Positions 24,220 to 35,976 are shown, counted from the first letter of the stretch. The stretch: DNA of 64,000 nt from Gemmatimonadota bacterium (GCA_016704275.1 JADJAK010000002.1:62001-126000), one strand, 5' to 3'. Numbers and translations are program-made. The notes: a model not told the origin generated them from the sequence alone.

Positions 24220-25965
24220 ATGCCGGCTGACGTCCCAGAGCTTCAACTCTCCCGTGTCACCGCCGCCCTCGGCGAGCGTTTCCGCCTGGACACCGCGGTG
24301 GCCGTCTCGCCGGAGCGGCTGCTCTTTCGCGCCCATGATCGGCGGCTGAACCGCACCGTCTCGCTGCGTGTCAACCTCGACACCAGTGACGCGCTGCGGC
24401 GGTGGTTCCTCCGCGAGGCCGAGGCGTTGGCGCGCCTCGACCACCCGGCGATCCGCCATGTCTACGAGGCCGGCGTCATCGGCGACATTGCCTACCGCGT
24501 CGGCAACTGGATCGACGGCGAGTCGCTCGCCGATGCGATCCAGCGTGGTCCGCGGCCGATCCCGACGGTCCACGGCCTGGCCCGCGACATCCTCGGGGCG
24601 CTCGAACACGCGCATGCGCATGGCATCATCGTCCGCCGCATCGTCCCGGCGTCGTTGCTGCTCACCACGACCGGTCGCGGCACCGTCACCGACCTGCGGT
24701 ACTGCAACCTCACGCTGACGGACATTCCGCCGGCGGAGCAGCCGACCGGCTCGCCCTTCCTGGCGCCGGAAGTGCGCGACGGGAAGACCGGCGATCCGAC
24801 CAGCGACGTGTACACGGCCGGCGCGGTGCTGTATTTCGCCGTGACCGCGACGACGCCGCCTCTCGACGCACAGCAACTCGTGCCGCCACGACAGATCCGT
24901 GGCGTCATTCCGGCCGCGCTTGAGCGCGTGATCCTCCGCGCGCTCGATCCGCGTCCCGACGAGCGCTACCTCACGGCGGCGGAGATGCTCGAGGACTTCG
25001 CCTCCGAGGCGGGCGAGTACGAGTCGGTCGACGTGGCCTTGCCGACCCTCTCCATCGAGCTCGCCGACGGGCCGCACTGGGAAGCGCGGATGCGCCGCGC
25101 ACTGGGCGACGACTACGAGCTCCTCGGGCAACTCGGGCAGGGCGGCTTCGGTCGGGTGTACCGCGTGCGCGACTTGCACCTCGAGCGACAAGTCGCGCTC
25201 AAGGTGCTGCATCCGCACCTGACCCAGGACCTGGCGACCGTTGAACGGTTCCGACGCGAAGCGCAGCTCGCCGCTCGACTCAACCACGTCAACATCGTGA
25301 ACATCTACGACATCGCCGGGCGGTCCGGCCTGCTCTGGTACACCATGGAAATCGTCGATGGGCCGAACGTGGCGCAGCTCGTGGACCGCGACGGCCCACT
25401 GCCGCTCGACCGTGTGCTGCGCCTGTTGCGGGAGGCCCTCTCCGCACTGGGCCACGCCCATGCGCTCGGGCTGGTCCACCGCGACATCAAGCCGGAGAAC
25501 ATGCTGCTGGAACGGGACGGCTCGCTGCGGATCACCGACTTCGGCCTGGCGCTCGCGCTGCGGGGCCAGGGGCGCTTCGGCGGTGCGACCTCGCAGAGCG
25601 GCACGCCGCAGTTCGCCTCCCCCGAGCAGCTGCTGGGCGAGCGCGTCGACCAGCGCACCGACCTCTACTCCCTCGCGGCGGTCGCGACGTACGCGCTGCT
25701 GGGCCGGACGCCCTTCCCCGGCACCACCGTCGAGCAGATCCTGGCCAAGCAGACCTCGGACATCGTGCCGGATCTGGGGCAGGAGCGGCCCGACATTCCG
25801 GAGGGTGTCGCGGACGTGCTCAGTCGCGCCATGCGCAATGACGTCGAGGCACGCTATGCATCGGCCGGGGAATTCCGGAGTGCGCTGGAGGAGGCGGTGT
25901 TGAAGGGCGCGCGGCGGCGGGGGAGCGACTTGGCGCGCCTCGCGGCGCGCATCCTCGGGACCTGA
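24220..25965 (+). CDS. Ser/Thr protein kinase with N-terminal pseudokinase
   Basis: 581-aa soluble protein made of two kinase folds. The second (~295-560) is a regular Hanks-type kinase: GQGGFGRVY loop, VALKVL lysine, HRDIKPENML catalytic loop, ITDFGLA, GTPQFASPEQ. The first (~18-265) keeps the fold (FLREAEALARLDHPAIRHVYEAG, GSPFLAPEV, DVYTAGAVLYF) but has lost catalytic residues: the lysine position reads SLRV, the HRDxKPxN loop reads VRRIVPAS and DFG reads DLR. It is therefore a pseudokinase that may regulate the second domain. No membrane helix or PASTA/FHA module is present, unlike most bacterial Ser/Thr kinases. Targets are unknown. Confidence 0.9.
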   Translation: MPADVPELQLSRVTAALGERFRLDTAVAVSPERLLFRAHDRRLNRTVSLRVNLDTSDALRRWFLREAEALARLDHPAIRHVYEAGVIGDIAYRVGNWIDGESLADAIQRGPRPIPTVHGLARDILGALEHAHAHGIIVRRIVPASLLLTTTGRGTVTDLRYCNLTLTDIPPAEQPTGSPFLAPEVRDGKTGDPTSDVYTAGAVLYFAVTATTPPLDAQQLVPPRQIRGVIPAALERVILRALDPRPDERYLTAAEMLEDFASEAGEYESVDVALPTLSIELADGPHWEARMRRALGDDYELLGQLGQGGFGRVYRVRDLHLERQVALKVLHPHLTQDLATVERFRREAQLAARLNHVNIVNIYDIAGRSGLLWYTMEIVDGPNVAQLVDRDGPLPLDRVLRLLREALSALGHAHALGLVHRDIKPENMLLERDGSLRITDFGLALALRGQGRFGGATSQSGTPQFASPEQLLGERVDQRTDLYSLAAVATYALLGRTPFPGTTVEQILAKQTSDIVPDLGQERPDIPEGVADVLSRAMRNDVEARYASAGEFRSALEEAVLKGARRRGSDLARLAARILGT

Positions 25966-25995
25966 CCGGCGGGCAGGGCGCCCACCGGCAGCTCA

Positions 25996-26214
25996 CTACT
26001 TGTGGCGGTAGACCACCCGGCCACGGGTCAGGTCATACGGGGAGAGCACCACGGAGACGCGGTCGCCCTCGAGCACGCGGATCTTGAACTTCGACATCTT
26101 CCCGGCCGCGTAGGCAAGGATGGTGTGTCCGTTCTCGAGGAGCACGCGGTAGTTGCGATCTGGCAGGACTTCCTGCACCACGCCCTCCATTTCAATCCCT
26201 TCTTCCTTCGCCAT
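25996..26214 (-). CDS. infA: translation initiation factor IF-1
   Basis: 72-aa OB-fold protein identical in layout to bacterial IF-1: MAKEEGIEMEGVVQEVLPDRNYRV, LENGHTILAYAAGKMSKFKIRVLEGD, VVLSPYDLTRGRVVYRHK. It binds the A-site region of the 30S subunit and helps position initiator tRNA. ATG 26214 is preceded by GGAG. It is isolated from ribosomal protein genes: the next gene upstream on the same strand is a peptidase 104 bases away, with a small GGGCC/GGCCC hairpin (about 26248-26263) in the gap. The Asp-rich N-terminal variant (EEGIEMEG) is common in several phyla. Confidence 0.95.
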   Translation of the reverse strand: MAKEEGIEMEGVVQEVLPDRNYRVLLENGHTILAYAAGKMSKFKIRVLEGDRVSVVLSPYDLTRGRVVYRHK

Positions 26215-26318
26215 CCAATCTCCGGTCCGGTGGGATACCAACGCCGGGCCACATCGGGCCCAACGGGCAAAAATGGGCTCCCGGGGTGGTGGACGCAATG
26301 GCCGCCGCGCCCGAACGC

Positions 26319-28034
26319 TCAGCCGCCCCGGGGCAACATCGCCCGAAGGAGCGCCATTTCCTCCTCCACCATGGCCACCAGCTCGGCCAACACCGCCTTG
26401 TCGAAGGTCAGCTCGACGCCGGCGGCCTGGTACAGCTCGGGCAGGGGCCGGGTTGCCCCCAGCGCGAGGAAGCGCCGGTAGGCGGCGACGGCCTCCACGG
26501 GATCGCGGCGCGCGTTCCGCCAGACCTGGAGCGCCCCGATCTGCGCCAACCCGTATTCGATGTAGTAGAACGGGTACAGGAAGATGTGGAGTTGCCGGTA
26601 CCAGCGAGAGACGCGCTCGGCCTCCAGGCCACTCCAATCCGTGCCGGGCTCGAAACGCTCACGCAGCCGCAGCCACGCCTGGTCCCGCGCAGCGGCATCC
26701 CGCCCTTCCGGCGCCGTGTAGATCCACGATTGGAAGGCATCGACCGACGCGATGTGCGCCAGCGAAATCAGGATGTCCTCGAGATGCTCGAGTCGCGCCG
26801 AGACGGCGTCGGGGCCCTCGTAATAGCCCGTCGGTTGCCCGAGGTGCGGCGCCGCGAGGAGTTCCATCGACATCGAGGCGAGCTCGGCCGACTCCGCACC
26901 GGGATGCCGCTGCCAGATGAACGGCAACGCGTGCGAGGCGAAGGCGTGGAAGCAATGCCCCGCTTCGTGCAACAGCGTGGTGACATCTTCGGGCACGCCC
27001 GCGGCGTTCATGAAGACGAACGGCCGGCCGCGAGCATGCAAGGTGTCGCAGTAGCCGCCCGGCGCCTTGCCGGTGCGCGACTCCAGATCCAGCAACCCCT
27101 CGGTCATCATGGTCCGGAATTGCCCGCCGAGCACCGGATCGACGGCGGTGAAGATCCGCGCCGCCCCGTCCTGCAACTCGGCGATCGTCTGGTACGGCAC
27201 GGGGGGCGCGTCCCGCCACGGATCGACCGCGAGGTCCCACGGGCGAATCGCGTCGAGGCCGAGGCGCTCGCGCCGCGCGGCGAGCGCGCGCAACAGCGCC
27301 GGCCCCACCGTCTCGGCGATCGCCTCGTGCAACCGCTCGCAATCGGCCGGGGTGTAATCAAAGCGGCACTTCGCCGCGAAGATGTAGTCACGATAGTCGG
27401 CGAAGCCGGCGTTGGTGGCCATCGTCGTCCGCAGCGCCACCATTCGATCGAAGAGCGTCGCGAGCTCGTCCCGTGCCGCCACGTACGGTGCGGTGGCCGC
27501 GCGCCACGCGGCCTCGCGCACCGACCGGTCGGCGCTCTTGAGGAACGGCGAGAGCCGCGGCAACGGAACCTGGGCGCCGTCCCACGGTGCCATCATCGTG
27601 CCGGTGATCTGCTGATACTTGGCGGCGAGTCCCTCGGCCTCCGCCACCAGCGGCACGTTGGCCTCGCGGAAGATCTCGATCGCGGTCCGGAAGCGTCGCA
27701 GCGTGGTGACGAAGTCGGGCCGATCGGTCCCGACGGCCACCAACTTCTTCGCGAGCGCGACCTCGGCCTCCTCGAGTTGCGGGAGGATCTCGGTCGAGAA
27801 CCGAAGGTGCGCGGCTTCCTTCGTGGCGTCCGCGGTGTCGCAGGTATACGCGATCATCGCCAGCGAGGCGGCCTCGGTGACCAGCTCGTCGAGTCGGGAC
27901 CAGCGGGCGAGCCACGGCTCCAGCGTCGTCGCGTCGACCGGCGCCGCGGCGAGTTCGGCGTACCGGGCCGCCAGATCGGCCCAGGTCGCGTCGGCGAAGC
28001 CGGCGGCCGTTTCGGGAAGGGGGGTCGAAGTCAT
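26319..28034 (-). CDS. M3-family oligoendopeptidase
   Basis: 571-aa cytosolic zinc metallopeptidase of the M3 (PepF/thimet oligopeptidase) clan. The active site TTLLHEAGHCFHAFAS contains HExxH, with the third ligand Glu in AELASMSMELLA. Upstream substrate-groove motifs include GGYCDTLHARGRPFVFMN; downstream YPFYYIEYGLAQIGALQVW is characteristic of the TIGR02289-like branch. Length is normal. It degrades short peptides. The start has no ribosome binding site but a TATCAT box six bases upstream, so it is probably transcribed from its own leaderless promoter even though it lies 37 bases after the MFS gene. Confidence 0.9.
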   Translation of the reverse strand: MTSTPLPETAAGFADATWADLAARYAELAAAPVDATTLEPWLARWSRLDELVTEAASLAMIAYTCDTADATKEAAHLRFSTEILPQLEEAEVALAKKLVAVGTDRPDFVTTLRRFRTAIEIFREANVPLVAEAEGLAAKYQQITGTMMAPWDGAQVPLPRLSPFLKSADRSVREAAWRAATAPYVAARDELATLFDRMVALRTTMATNAGFADYRDYIFAAKCRFDYTPADCERLHEAIAETVGPALLRALAARRERLGLDAIRPWDLAVDPWRDAPPVPYQTIAELQDGAARIFTAVDPVLGGQFRTMMTEGLLDLESRTGKAPGGYCDTLHARGRPFVFMNAAGVPEDVTTLLHEAGHCFHAFASHALPFIWQRHPGAESAELASMSMELLAAPHLGQPTGYYEGPDAVSARLEHLEDILISLAHIASVDAFQSWIYTAPEGRDAAARDQAWLRLRERFEPGTDWSGLEAERVSRWYRQLHIFLYPFYYIEYGLAQIGALQVWRNARRDPVEAVAAYRRFLALGATRPLPELYQAAGVELTFDKAVLAELVAMVEEEMALLRAMLPRGG

Positions 28035-28040
28035 TCGAGG

Positions 28041-28046
28041 ATGATA
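28041..28046 (-). promoter_or_regulatory. TATCAT -10 box of a leaderless M3 peptidase start
   Basis: On the minus strand TATCAT is followed by six bases (CCTCGA) and the ATG at 28034. No Shine-Dalgarno sequence. It lies in the 37-base gap behind the MFS gene. Confidence 0.5.
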
Positions 28047-28071
28047 ATCGCGAGGTCGCGGGTCGGCGGCC

Positions 28072-29286
28072 CTACGCCGCGGCCGGGACTGGGGGTCGGA
28101 CGAATCGCCAGGAGAGGAGGGCCACGCCCAGCATCGTCACCCCCCCGAGCAGGAAGGGGGCGTCCACCCCGATCCGCTGGAACGCCGAGGTCCCGGCGAT
28201 CGGGGCGATGATCCGGGCGACGCCGGCGAAGGTCTGCGCCACGCCCATCGTGGTCCCCAGCTCCTCCGGCTCGGTCGCATGCGACAGCAGCGAGGTGGAG
28301 GCGGGAAAGAGCAACGCCGTCCCGATCGGGACCAACGGGATGATGATCGCGAGGACCCAGATGGAGGGCGCCACCGTGTAGAGCATCAAGCCGATCGCGA
28401 GGATCAACGCCCCGAGACGCATGGCACGCGTCTCTCCGATCCGGTCGACCACCGGGCCGAGGAGCAGCGAGCGCAGCACCAGCGAGAGCAGGCCGTTGTA
28501 GACGAAGAAGTAGCCGATGTTCTCCTCGGTCACCCCGAAGCGTGCGTCAAGCCAGAGCGCGAGCACGGAGGTGAGCAGCGAGAAGGCGAGCATGCCGGTG
28601 CCGTAAATCCAGATCAGCCGCGCCGCCTTCTCGGCGGGATGACGAACCACAGTCCACGCCGCATGCCAGATCGGCTTCCGCGGCTTCGGTTTGGCTCGAT
28701 CCTCGGCGCGGCGCGATTCCGGAAGCCACTTCCACGCCGCGAGGACGTTGAGGAAACAGAGTCCGGCGGCAATGAAGCCGGGCATCTGCCGCCCGAAGTG
28801 GGCCGCCGCCGAGCCGATCGCCGGCCCGATCATCACCCCGGCCGCCGTCGCGGCCGAGAGCCAACCCAGGGCACGCGCCCGATCGGCGGGGGCGACGGTA
28901 TCCGAGACGTACGCCTGCGCCACGCCGGTCGTCCCGCCCCCGGCACCCTGCACGATGCGCGAGAGGAAGAGCAGCCAGAGGGAGTTGGCGAGACCGAAAA
29001 CAAGGAACGCGATCGCCGAGGCGAGCAGGCCGATCAGCAGCGCCGGACGGCGGCCGTACTTGTCGGACACTCGGCCCCAGATCGGCGAGGCGATCAGTTG
29101 GGCGATCGAGAACGAGGCGATCATCCAGCCGACCATCTCCGGCGTCGCCTTGAGCTTGAGCGCGTAGAACGGCAGCAGCGGCAGGATCATCGCGAAGCCG
29201 AGCATGTCGACCAGATTGACCGCGATCAACACCCAGAGCTGGCGCAGCTGTTCCTTCTTGGTGTGCCCGTCGGCGGCATGACTCAC
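28072..29286 (-). CDS. MFS drug-type exporter (TetA/Bcr-like)
   Basis: 404-aa membrane protein with twelve predicted helices. Motif A between helices 2 and 3 is GRVSDKYGRRPALL; LVDMLGFAMILPLLPFYA opens helix 1 and SRIVQGAGGGTTGVAQAYVSD is the antiporter helix region, as in TetA-type proton/drug antiporters. Substrate unknown. Its ATG overlaps the end of the PIG-L deacetylase gene by four bases (29283-29286), so the two are translationally coupled. The central cytoplasmic loop (PESRRAEDRAKPKPRKP) is basic as expected. It could export a product made or released by the deacetylase, but this is only context. Confidence 0.85.
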   Translation of the reverse strand: MSHAADGHTKKEQLRQLWVLIAVNLVDMLGFAMILPLLPFYALKLKATPEMVGWMIASFSIAQLIASPIWGRVSDKYGRRPALLIGLLASAIAFLVFGLANSLWLLFLSRIVQGAGGGTTGVAQAYVSDTVAPADRARALGWLSAATAAGVMIGPAIGSAAAHFGRQMPGFIAAGLCFLNVLAAWKWLPESRRAEDRAKPKPRKPIWHAAWTVVRHPAEKAARLIWIYGTGMLAFSLLTSVLALWLDARFGVTEENIGYFFVYNGLLSLVLRSLLLGPVVDRIGETRAMRLGALILAIGLMLYTVAPSIWVLAIIIPLVPIGTALLFPASTSLLSHATEPEELGTTMGVAQTFAGVARIIAPIAGTSAFQRIGVDAPFLLGGVTMLGVALLSWRFVRPPVPAAA

Positions 29287-31694
29287 GGTTGTCGTCCCGC
29301 GCGCGGTGCACCCGCATCGAGCAGGTTCATGAAGAGGCGCCAGGCGCCGGGGACCGCCGCGGGCAGTTCACGGAAGAAGGCGATCCCGGTGTAGATCACG
29401 GTGCCGCGTCCACGGCGGCCCACGAGGAGACTCCCCTCGCGCGCGACGTCGCCGCTGTCATGCATCTCGAGGAGCGGCGTCCACGTCCGATCCCAGCTGC
29501 GGGCAAAGTAGAGGCCCCGCTCCTGCACCCACCCCGTGAAGTCCGCCTGGCCGATCCGGTTCGGGCTGCGCAACAGCGGCGAGGTCGGGGCCAGGAGCTT
29601 CACCGGCGCGTCCTCATCGGTCACGCGGTCGTGCGGCGAGGCAATGGTGAACGGCAGCGGGGCGAAGCCGCCGCGGATGAAGGGATACTGCTGATACTGC
29701 ACCACCAGGGTCCCCCCACGCTCCAGCCAACTCATCAGCCTGGGGTGCGCGCGCTGCAACGAGGCATCGACCTCGTAGGCGCGGGCCCCGATGACGATCA
29801 CCGAGAATGAATCCAGCGGCGCACGCTCGAGCGCATCGCCCGTGAGGAGTCGCACCGGCACGCCGGTGTTCAGCAGCGCCTCGGGCACGCGGTCCGCGGC
29901 GCCGCGTACGTAGCCGATCTTCCTCGCACGCGGCAGCGTCACGGGCGCGAGGACGACGATGCTCATGGCGCGGGTGACGATGTTCCGCGGCGGCACATGC
30001 GGATAGCGAATGCGGTAGACGCCGAGCGAGAGCGTGTCGGGGCCGACCGCGACACTCGCGGCAATCTCGTAGTCGCCAGGTGGCGCCTGAGCCGGGACGC
30101 CAACCACGAAGTCGGCGGCGGCCCGCTCACCCTCACGACGGAGCACGACGCGCTGCGGCTTCGGTGCGGTCCACCCCGGCGGCACCACCAGCGTCACCTC
30201 GGCCAGCGAGGAATCCTTGGCAAGGTGCTCGAGGGAGACGCGGAAGGTGCGCGCCCGCACGCCGACCGGCCAGAGGAGCTTGTCGGGCGAGAGGTCGACG
30301 GCGATCCGCGGCACGACTTGAATCGGCCGGCGCACTTCGCCCAATCCCTGGTCGAGCGAACGCGCCTGCACCTCGCGCACGGTGGTGACCGCTTCGCCGT
30401 CGGCCGTCGTCACCGTGAAGCGCGCGCGCACCGGTGGCGGCTCGAACGGCTCGCCCAGCAAGGAGGCATCCTTGCCCCAGCGGTACATCGCCACCTCAAG
30501 CCCGTTCCGGAGGAAGTACGGCGTGCTCGGGGGCGCATTGTCCCAGACGGTCACCTGATACTTGCACTTCTTGAGCTCGCCGGGGGCAATCACGCCGAGC
30601 GCCCCGACACAGCCCTCGCTGCGCATGGTCCAGCCGTCCTGGCGGAGCGGCGACACGTCGGCCTGCACCGGCCGAGGGCCGCCATTCCACACCGACACGG
30701 TGACCGTGAGTTCCTGGCCCCGGACCACTTCGTCGTCATCGGTCGTGGCGTCGAGGATCACGCCGGCGTCGGCCAGGGCGACCACGGCACGATGTGGATC
30801 GTTCGGCAACGGCGCGGAGGGCGCGATCCCGGCGAAGAGCGAGTCGCCGTTGGCCACGATTCCCGGGGCGGTGGCCTCGAGGATCACGCGCACGCGCGAC
30901 GGCCCGAGGTCCTCCAGCTGGCCCATGTCCTGCGAGCGATGCCGTGACCGGCTGCGCGCCGCGATCTGGTGCATCGACTGCCCCTCGGCCGCGTCGATCA
31001 CCCCGCCGTCCAATCCCTCGGCTGGCGCCGCCGCATCCATCCGGCCGCTGCGATAGAACTTCGCGGGCGTCCACGGCGCCAGACCCTCTTCGCGCTGCAG
31101 TTCCGGATAGCGCGCCGGATCCCCCGCCGCATCAAACGCCTCGCGGGCCACGATGCCGGCCACCTGGTGGTGACCATGGCCATCGCGCGTGGTGCCCGAC
31201 CAGACCCCGACCACGACCTGCGGCCTGAATCGGCGAATGATCCGCACCGCGTCCTTGATCAGCGAGTCGTGGGGCCAGAACCGGAAGGTCTCCTCGGCGC
31301 TCTTGGAGAAGCCGAAGTCGTAGGCGCGCGTGAAGAACTGGCGACCGCCATCGAGCGAACGCGCCGCGAGCAATTCCTCGGTCCGCAAGACGCCGAGGGC
31401 GCGACCGAGTTCGCTCCCGATGAGGTTCTGGCCGCCCTCCCCGCGCGTGAGCGAGAGATAGGCGGTCTCGATCCCGCGCCCGCGGGTGAGAATGGTGAGC
31501 AGTTCGGTGTCTTCGTCATCGGGGTGCGCCCCGATCATCAGGACCCGACGCCAGGTGCCGGCGAGCCGCGCTTCCTGCGCCCGCTGGATCGCGCCGCCGG
31601 TTCCGGCACCGGCATCCTGGCCCGCCGCCGGGGCGACCGAGGAGAGCACGAAGCCGAGGAGCAGCGCGACTGCGGTGAGGCGCCGACGAATCAC
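29283..31694 (-). CDS. secreted PIG-L family deacetylase with C-terminal beta domains
   Basis: 803-aa protein with signal peptide (MIRRRLTAVALLLGFVLSSVAPAAG). Residues ~45-270 are a PIG-L/LmbE zinc deacetylase: MIGAHPDDEDTELL and DGHGHHQVAG supply the metal ligands, LTRGEGGQNLIGSELG the substrate loop. The family removes acetyl groups from N-acetylglucosamine-type sugars. Residues ~310-600 carry NEW3/Ig-like beta domains (VTVSVWNGGPRPV, VPPGWTAPKPQRVVLRREGE), and the last ~170 a DJ-1/ThuA-like fold (SFSVIVIGARAYEVDASLQRAHPRLMSWLERGGTLVVQYQ). It is periplasmic or surface-exposed. It overlaps both neighbours by four bases. The enlarged form is seen in several soil phyla. Confidence 0.85.
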   Translation of the reverse strand: MIRRRLTAVALLLGFVLSSVAPAAGQDAGAGTGGAIQRAQEARLAGTWRRVLMIGAHPDDEDTELLTILTRGRGIETAYLSLTRGEGGQNLIGSELGRALGVLRTEELLAARSLDGGRQFFTRAYDFGFSKSAEETFRFWPHDSLIKDAVRIIRRFRPQVVVGVWSGTTRDGHGHHQVAGIVAREAFDAAGDPARYPELQREEGLAPWTPAKFYRSGRMDAAAPAEGLDGGVIDAAEGQSMHQIAARSRSRHRSQDMGQLEDLGPSRVRVILEATAPGIVANGDSLFAGIAPSAPLPNDPHRAVVALADAGVILDATTDDDEVVRGQELTVTVSVWNGGPRPVQADVSPLRQDGWTMRSEGCVGALGVIAPGELKKCKYQVTVWDNAPPSTPYFLRNGLEVAMYRWGKDASLLGEPFEPPPVRARFTVTTADGEAVTTVREVQARSLDQGLGEVRRPIQVVPRIAVDLSPDKLLWPVGVRARTFRVSLEHLAKDSSLAEVTLVVPPGWTAPKPQRVVLRREGERAAADFVVGVPAQAPPGDYEIAASVAVGPDTLSLGVYRIRYPHVPPRNIVTRAMSIVVLAPVTLPRARKIGYVRGAADRVPEALLNTGVPVRLLTGDALERAPLDSFSVIVIGARAYEVDASLQRAHPRLMSWLERGGTLVVQYQQYPFIRGGFAPLPFTIASPHDRVTDEDAPVKLLAPTSPLLRSPNRIGQADFTGWVQERGLYFARSWDRTWTPLLEMHDSGDVAREGSLLVGRRGRGTVIYTGIAFFRELPAAVPGAWRLFMNLLDAGAPRAGRQP

Positions 31695-31984
31695 GACGCG
31701 TCGTCTTTCCGCGGAGGGGACTGCGCGGGCTCGCGACCCACGGCGAAGGCAAGGATGAAAGCGATCAGCGAGGCGAGGAGGAGCGTCTGGCCGGCACCGC
31801 GTCCGGTCCCGTTCAGGAGGAAGAGCATGCCGATCGAGACGGTGATGGTGCCGATCCCGCGGAGGATTTCATCAAGGTTGCGCCACTTGATCTGCCGCCC
31901 CCAATCAATGGCGGCAAGCAACCCGATGACGCCAATCGCGAGGATGGCATACCAGATCCAGATCCAGTAGCGCTTTCCGATCAT
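31691..31984 (-). CDS. small membrane protein upstream of the PIG-L gene
   Basis: 97-aa protein with three predicted membrane helices: WIWIWYAILAIGVIGLLAAI, ILRGIGTITVSIGMLFLL and GQTLLLASLIAFILAFAVG, and a polar C-terminus rich in Pro and Lys. No family recognised. ATG 31984 begins MIGKRYWIWIW; the stop overlaps the deacetylase ATG by four bases, so it is translated together with it. On the minus strand a TAGAGT sequence about 45 bases upstream might be a promoter, but the evidence is thin. Confidence 0.65.
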   Translation of the reverse strand: MIGKRYWIWIWYAILAIGVIGLLAAIDWGRQIKWRNLDEILRGIGTITVSIGMLFLLNGTGRGAGQTLLLASLIAFILAFAVGREPAQSPPRKDDAS

Positions 31985-32060
31985 CGAGGGTCCGGGGGGA
32001 GGGACGGAGCGCGGAAGAGGTGCCAAACTCTAGCCGTTGAGCACCTTACGGCCAAGGGGG

Positions 32061-32414
32061 TCAGCCGCGACTCGCCGTACATGCCGGACAGGGGCAACGG
32101 GCCAGCAGGAAGCCGTAGGTATAAATCCCGGTGCTGTGGCCGTCACTCCAGCGGATCCGCAGCCCGTAGCCACCCACCGGCTCGAGGGCCTCGGCGGTGA
32201 CATCGAGCGGGACCGTGGCGGGGTCCAGGAGCGGGCGCCCGGTCATCTCCTCGACGCAGCCGGCACAGGGACAGGCCAGCCGCACCGCACGCGTTTCAAA
32301 GGCGCCCAGGTGGCCCTGATCGTCCCACTGGACCTCGAGAATCGGGCCCCGACGGCGGATGGCACGAGGGAGCACGGCGCCCCCGCGGGTGATTCGGTTA
32401 TTTTCAGGGCTCAT
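32061..32414 (-). CDS. DUF971 domain protein
   Basis: 117-aa protein of the DUF971 (gamma-butyrobetaine hydroxylase N-terminal-like) family. Signatures: LEVQWDDQGHLGAFETRAVRLACPCAGCVEEMTGRP, followed by PVGGYGLRIRWSDGHSTGIYTYGFL. Two cysteine pairs (CPCAGC and CPCPAC) could bind zinc or iron. DUF971 is often fused or linked to Mrp/ApbC iron-sulfur carriers; here it is free-standing. It is divergent from aconitase, an Fe-S enzyme, which makes an Fe-S link tempting but unproven. It starts leaderless: TAGAAT six bases before ATG 32414. Confidence 0.8.
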   Translation of the reverse strand: MSPENNRITRGGAVLPRAIRRRGPILEVQWDDQGHLGAFETRAVRLACPCAGCVEEMTGRPLLDPATVPLDVTAEALEPVGGYGLRIRWSDGHSTGIYTYGFLLARCPCPACTASRG

Positions 32415-32420
32415 ATGGGA

Positions 32421-32426
32421 ATTCTA
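32421..32426 (-). promoter_or_regulatory. TAGAAT -10 box of a leaderless DUF971 start
   Basis: On the minus strand TAGAAT is followed by TCCCAT and then ATG at 32414. It lies in the 30-base space between the divergent DUF971 and aconitase starts. On the plus strand a TATTTT at 32399-32404, inside the DUF971 start region, may serve aconitase. Confidence 0.5.
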
Positions 32427-32444
32427 CCCGGGAAGCCGACGAAT

Positions 32445-35213
<2,769 letters not shown>

Positions 35214-35214
35214 C

Positions 35215-35976
35215 ATGACCACGCGCTGGATCGTCACCGATCTCGACGGCACGCTGCTGGACGAGACGGAACGGTGCCCGCTCAGTCCGAGGTTCCTCGC
35301 CGAGGTCAGTGCGACGCATCGCGTCGTGCTGGCCTCGAGTCGTACCGTCGAGGAGATCCGCGACGTGGCGGCGGCGCTCGGCTGGCCCGCCGTGCCCTGC
35401 ATCGCGGAGGACGGACAGGTCGTGGTGGACGCGTCGGGACGGGTCGAGGTGCTCGGCATGACGACCGCGACGCTGCTCGCACGCCTGGATTCCCTGCCGC
35501 TCGGTGAGTCGGTGCGCGCCGTGATGCAACCGCTCCCCGCGCGTCTCGCGAGTATCCTCATCCCCGCCGAGGCCGCGTCACAGTTTGCCCACGGGGTTCC
35601 GGATGTTGGAATTCGGGTTACCATGGGAGGACGGTGGGCAACGATCACCGATGCAGCATGGAACAAGGGCCGCGCCGCCACGCGCCTCATGCACCACGCG
35701 CACGCCGCCGAGTGGACGGCGATCGGCAACGGCGCCAATGATCACTCACTGCTGTCGACGGCACACCAGCGCTTCGCCATCCGCGAGGCGGACGGTACCC
35801 ACCACCCGCTGTTGGCGACGATTCCCGGCGTCGTCCTCCTGACCCACCTCGGCCCGCTGGGCTGGCCCGAGATGGTGTCCCTGCTGCCGACCACCCCGAT
35901 GCTCCCCGCGGAGCCGGAGGGCCGACATGCTCCATCCTCGCTGGACCATCACCGCCCTCACGATTCCGGGGCGTGA
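35215..35976 (+). CDS. HAD-IIB phosphatase, mannosyl-3-phosphoglycerate phosphatase-like
   Basis: 253-aa haloacid dehalogenase-fold phosphatase. Motif I VTDLDGTLLDE (nucleophile Asp), motif II LASSRT, motif III lysine in WNKGRAA, motif IV IGNGANDHSLL. The type IIB cap and the SSRT variant resemble MpgP-type sugar-phosphoglycerate phosphatases, but substrate cannot be fixed. The last ~18 residues (after MLPAEPEG) lie in the overlap with the next gene and look unstructured. The glycosyltransferase starts 50 bases before this stop with its own GGAGGG site, so the two are coupled and may act in one pathway, for example synthesis of a glycosylglycerate osmolyte. Confidence 0.7.
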   Translation: MTTRWIVTDLDGTLLDETERCPLSPRFLAEVSATHRVVLASSRTVEEIRDVAAALGWPAVPCIAEDGQVVVDASGRVEVLGMTTATLLARLDSLPLGESVRAVMQPLPARLASILIPAEAASQFAHGVPDVGIRVTMGGRWATITDAAWNKGRAATRLMHHAHAAEWTAIGNGANDHSLLSTAHQRFAIREADGTHHPLLATIPGVVLLTHLGPLGWPEMVSLLPTTPMLPAEPEGRHAPSSLDHHRPHDSGA

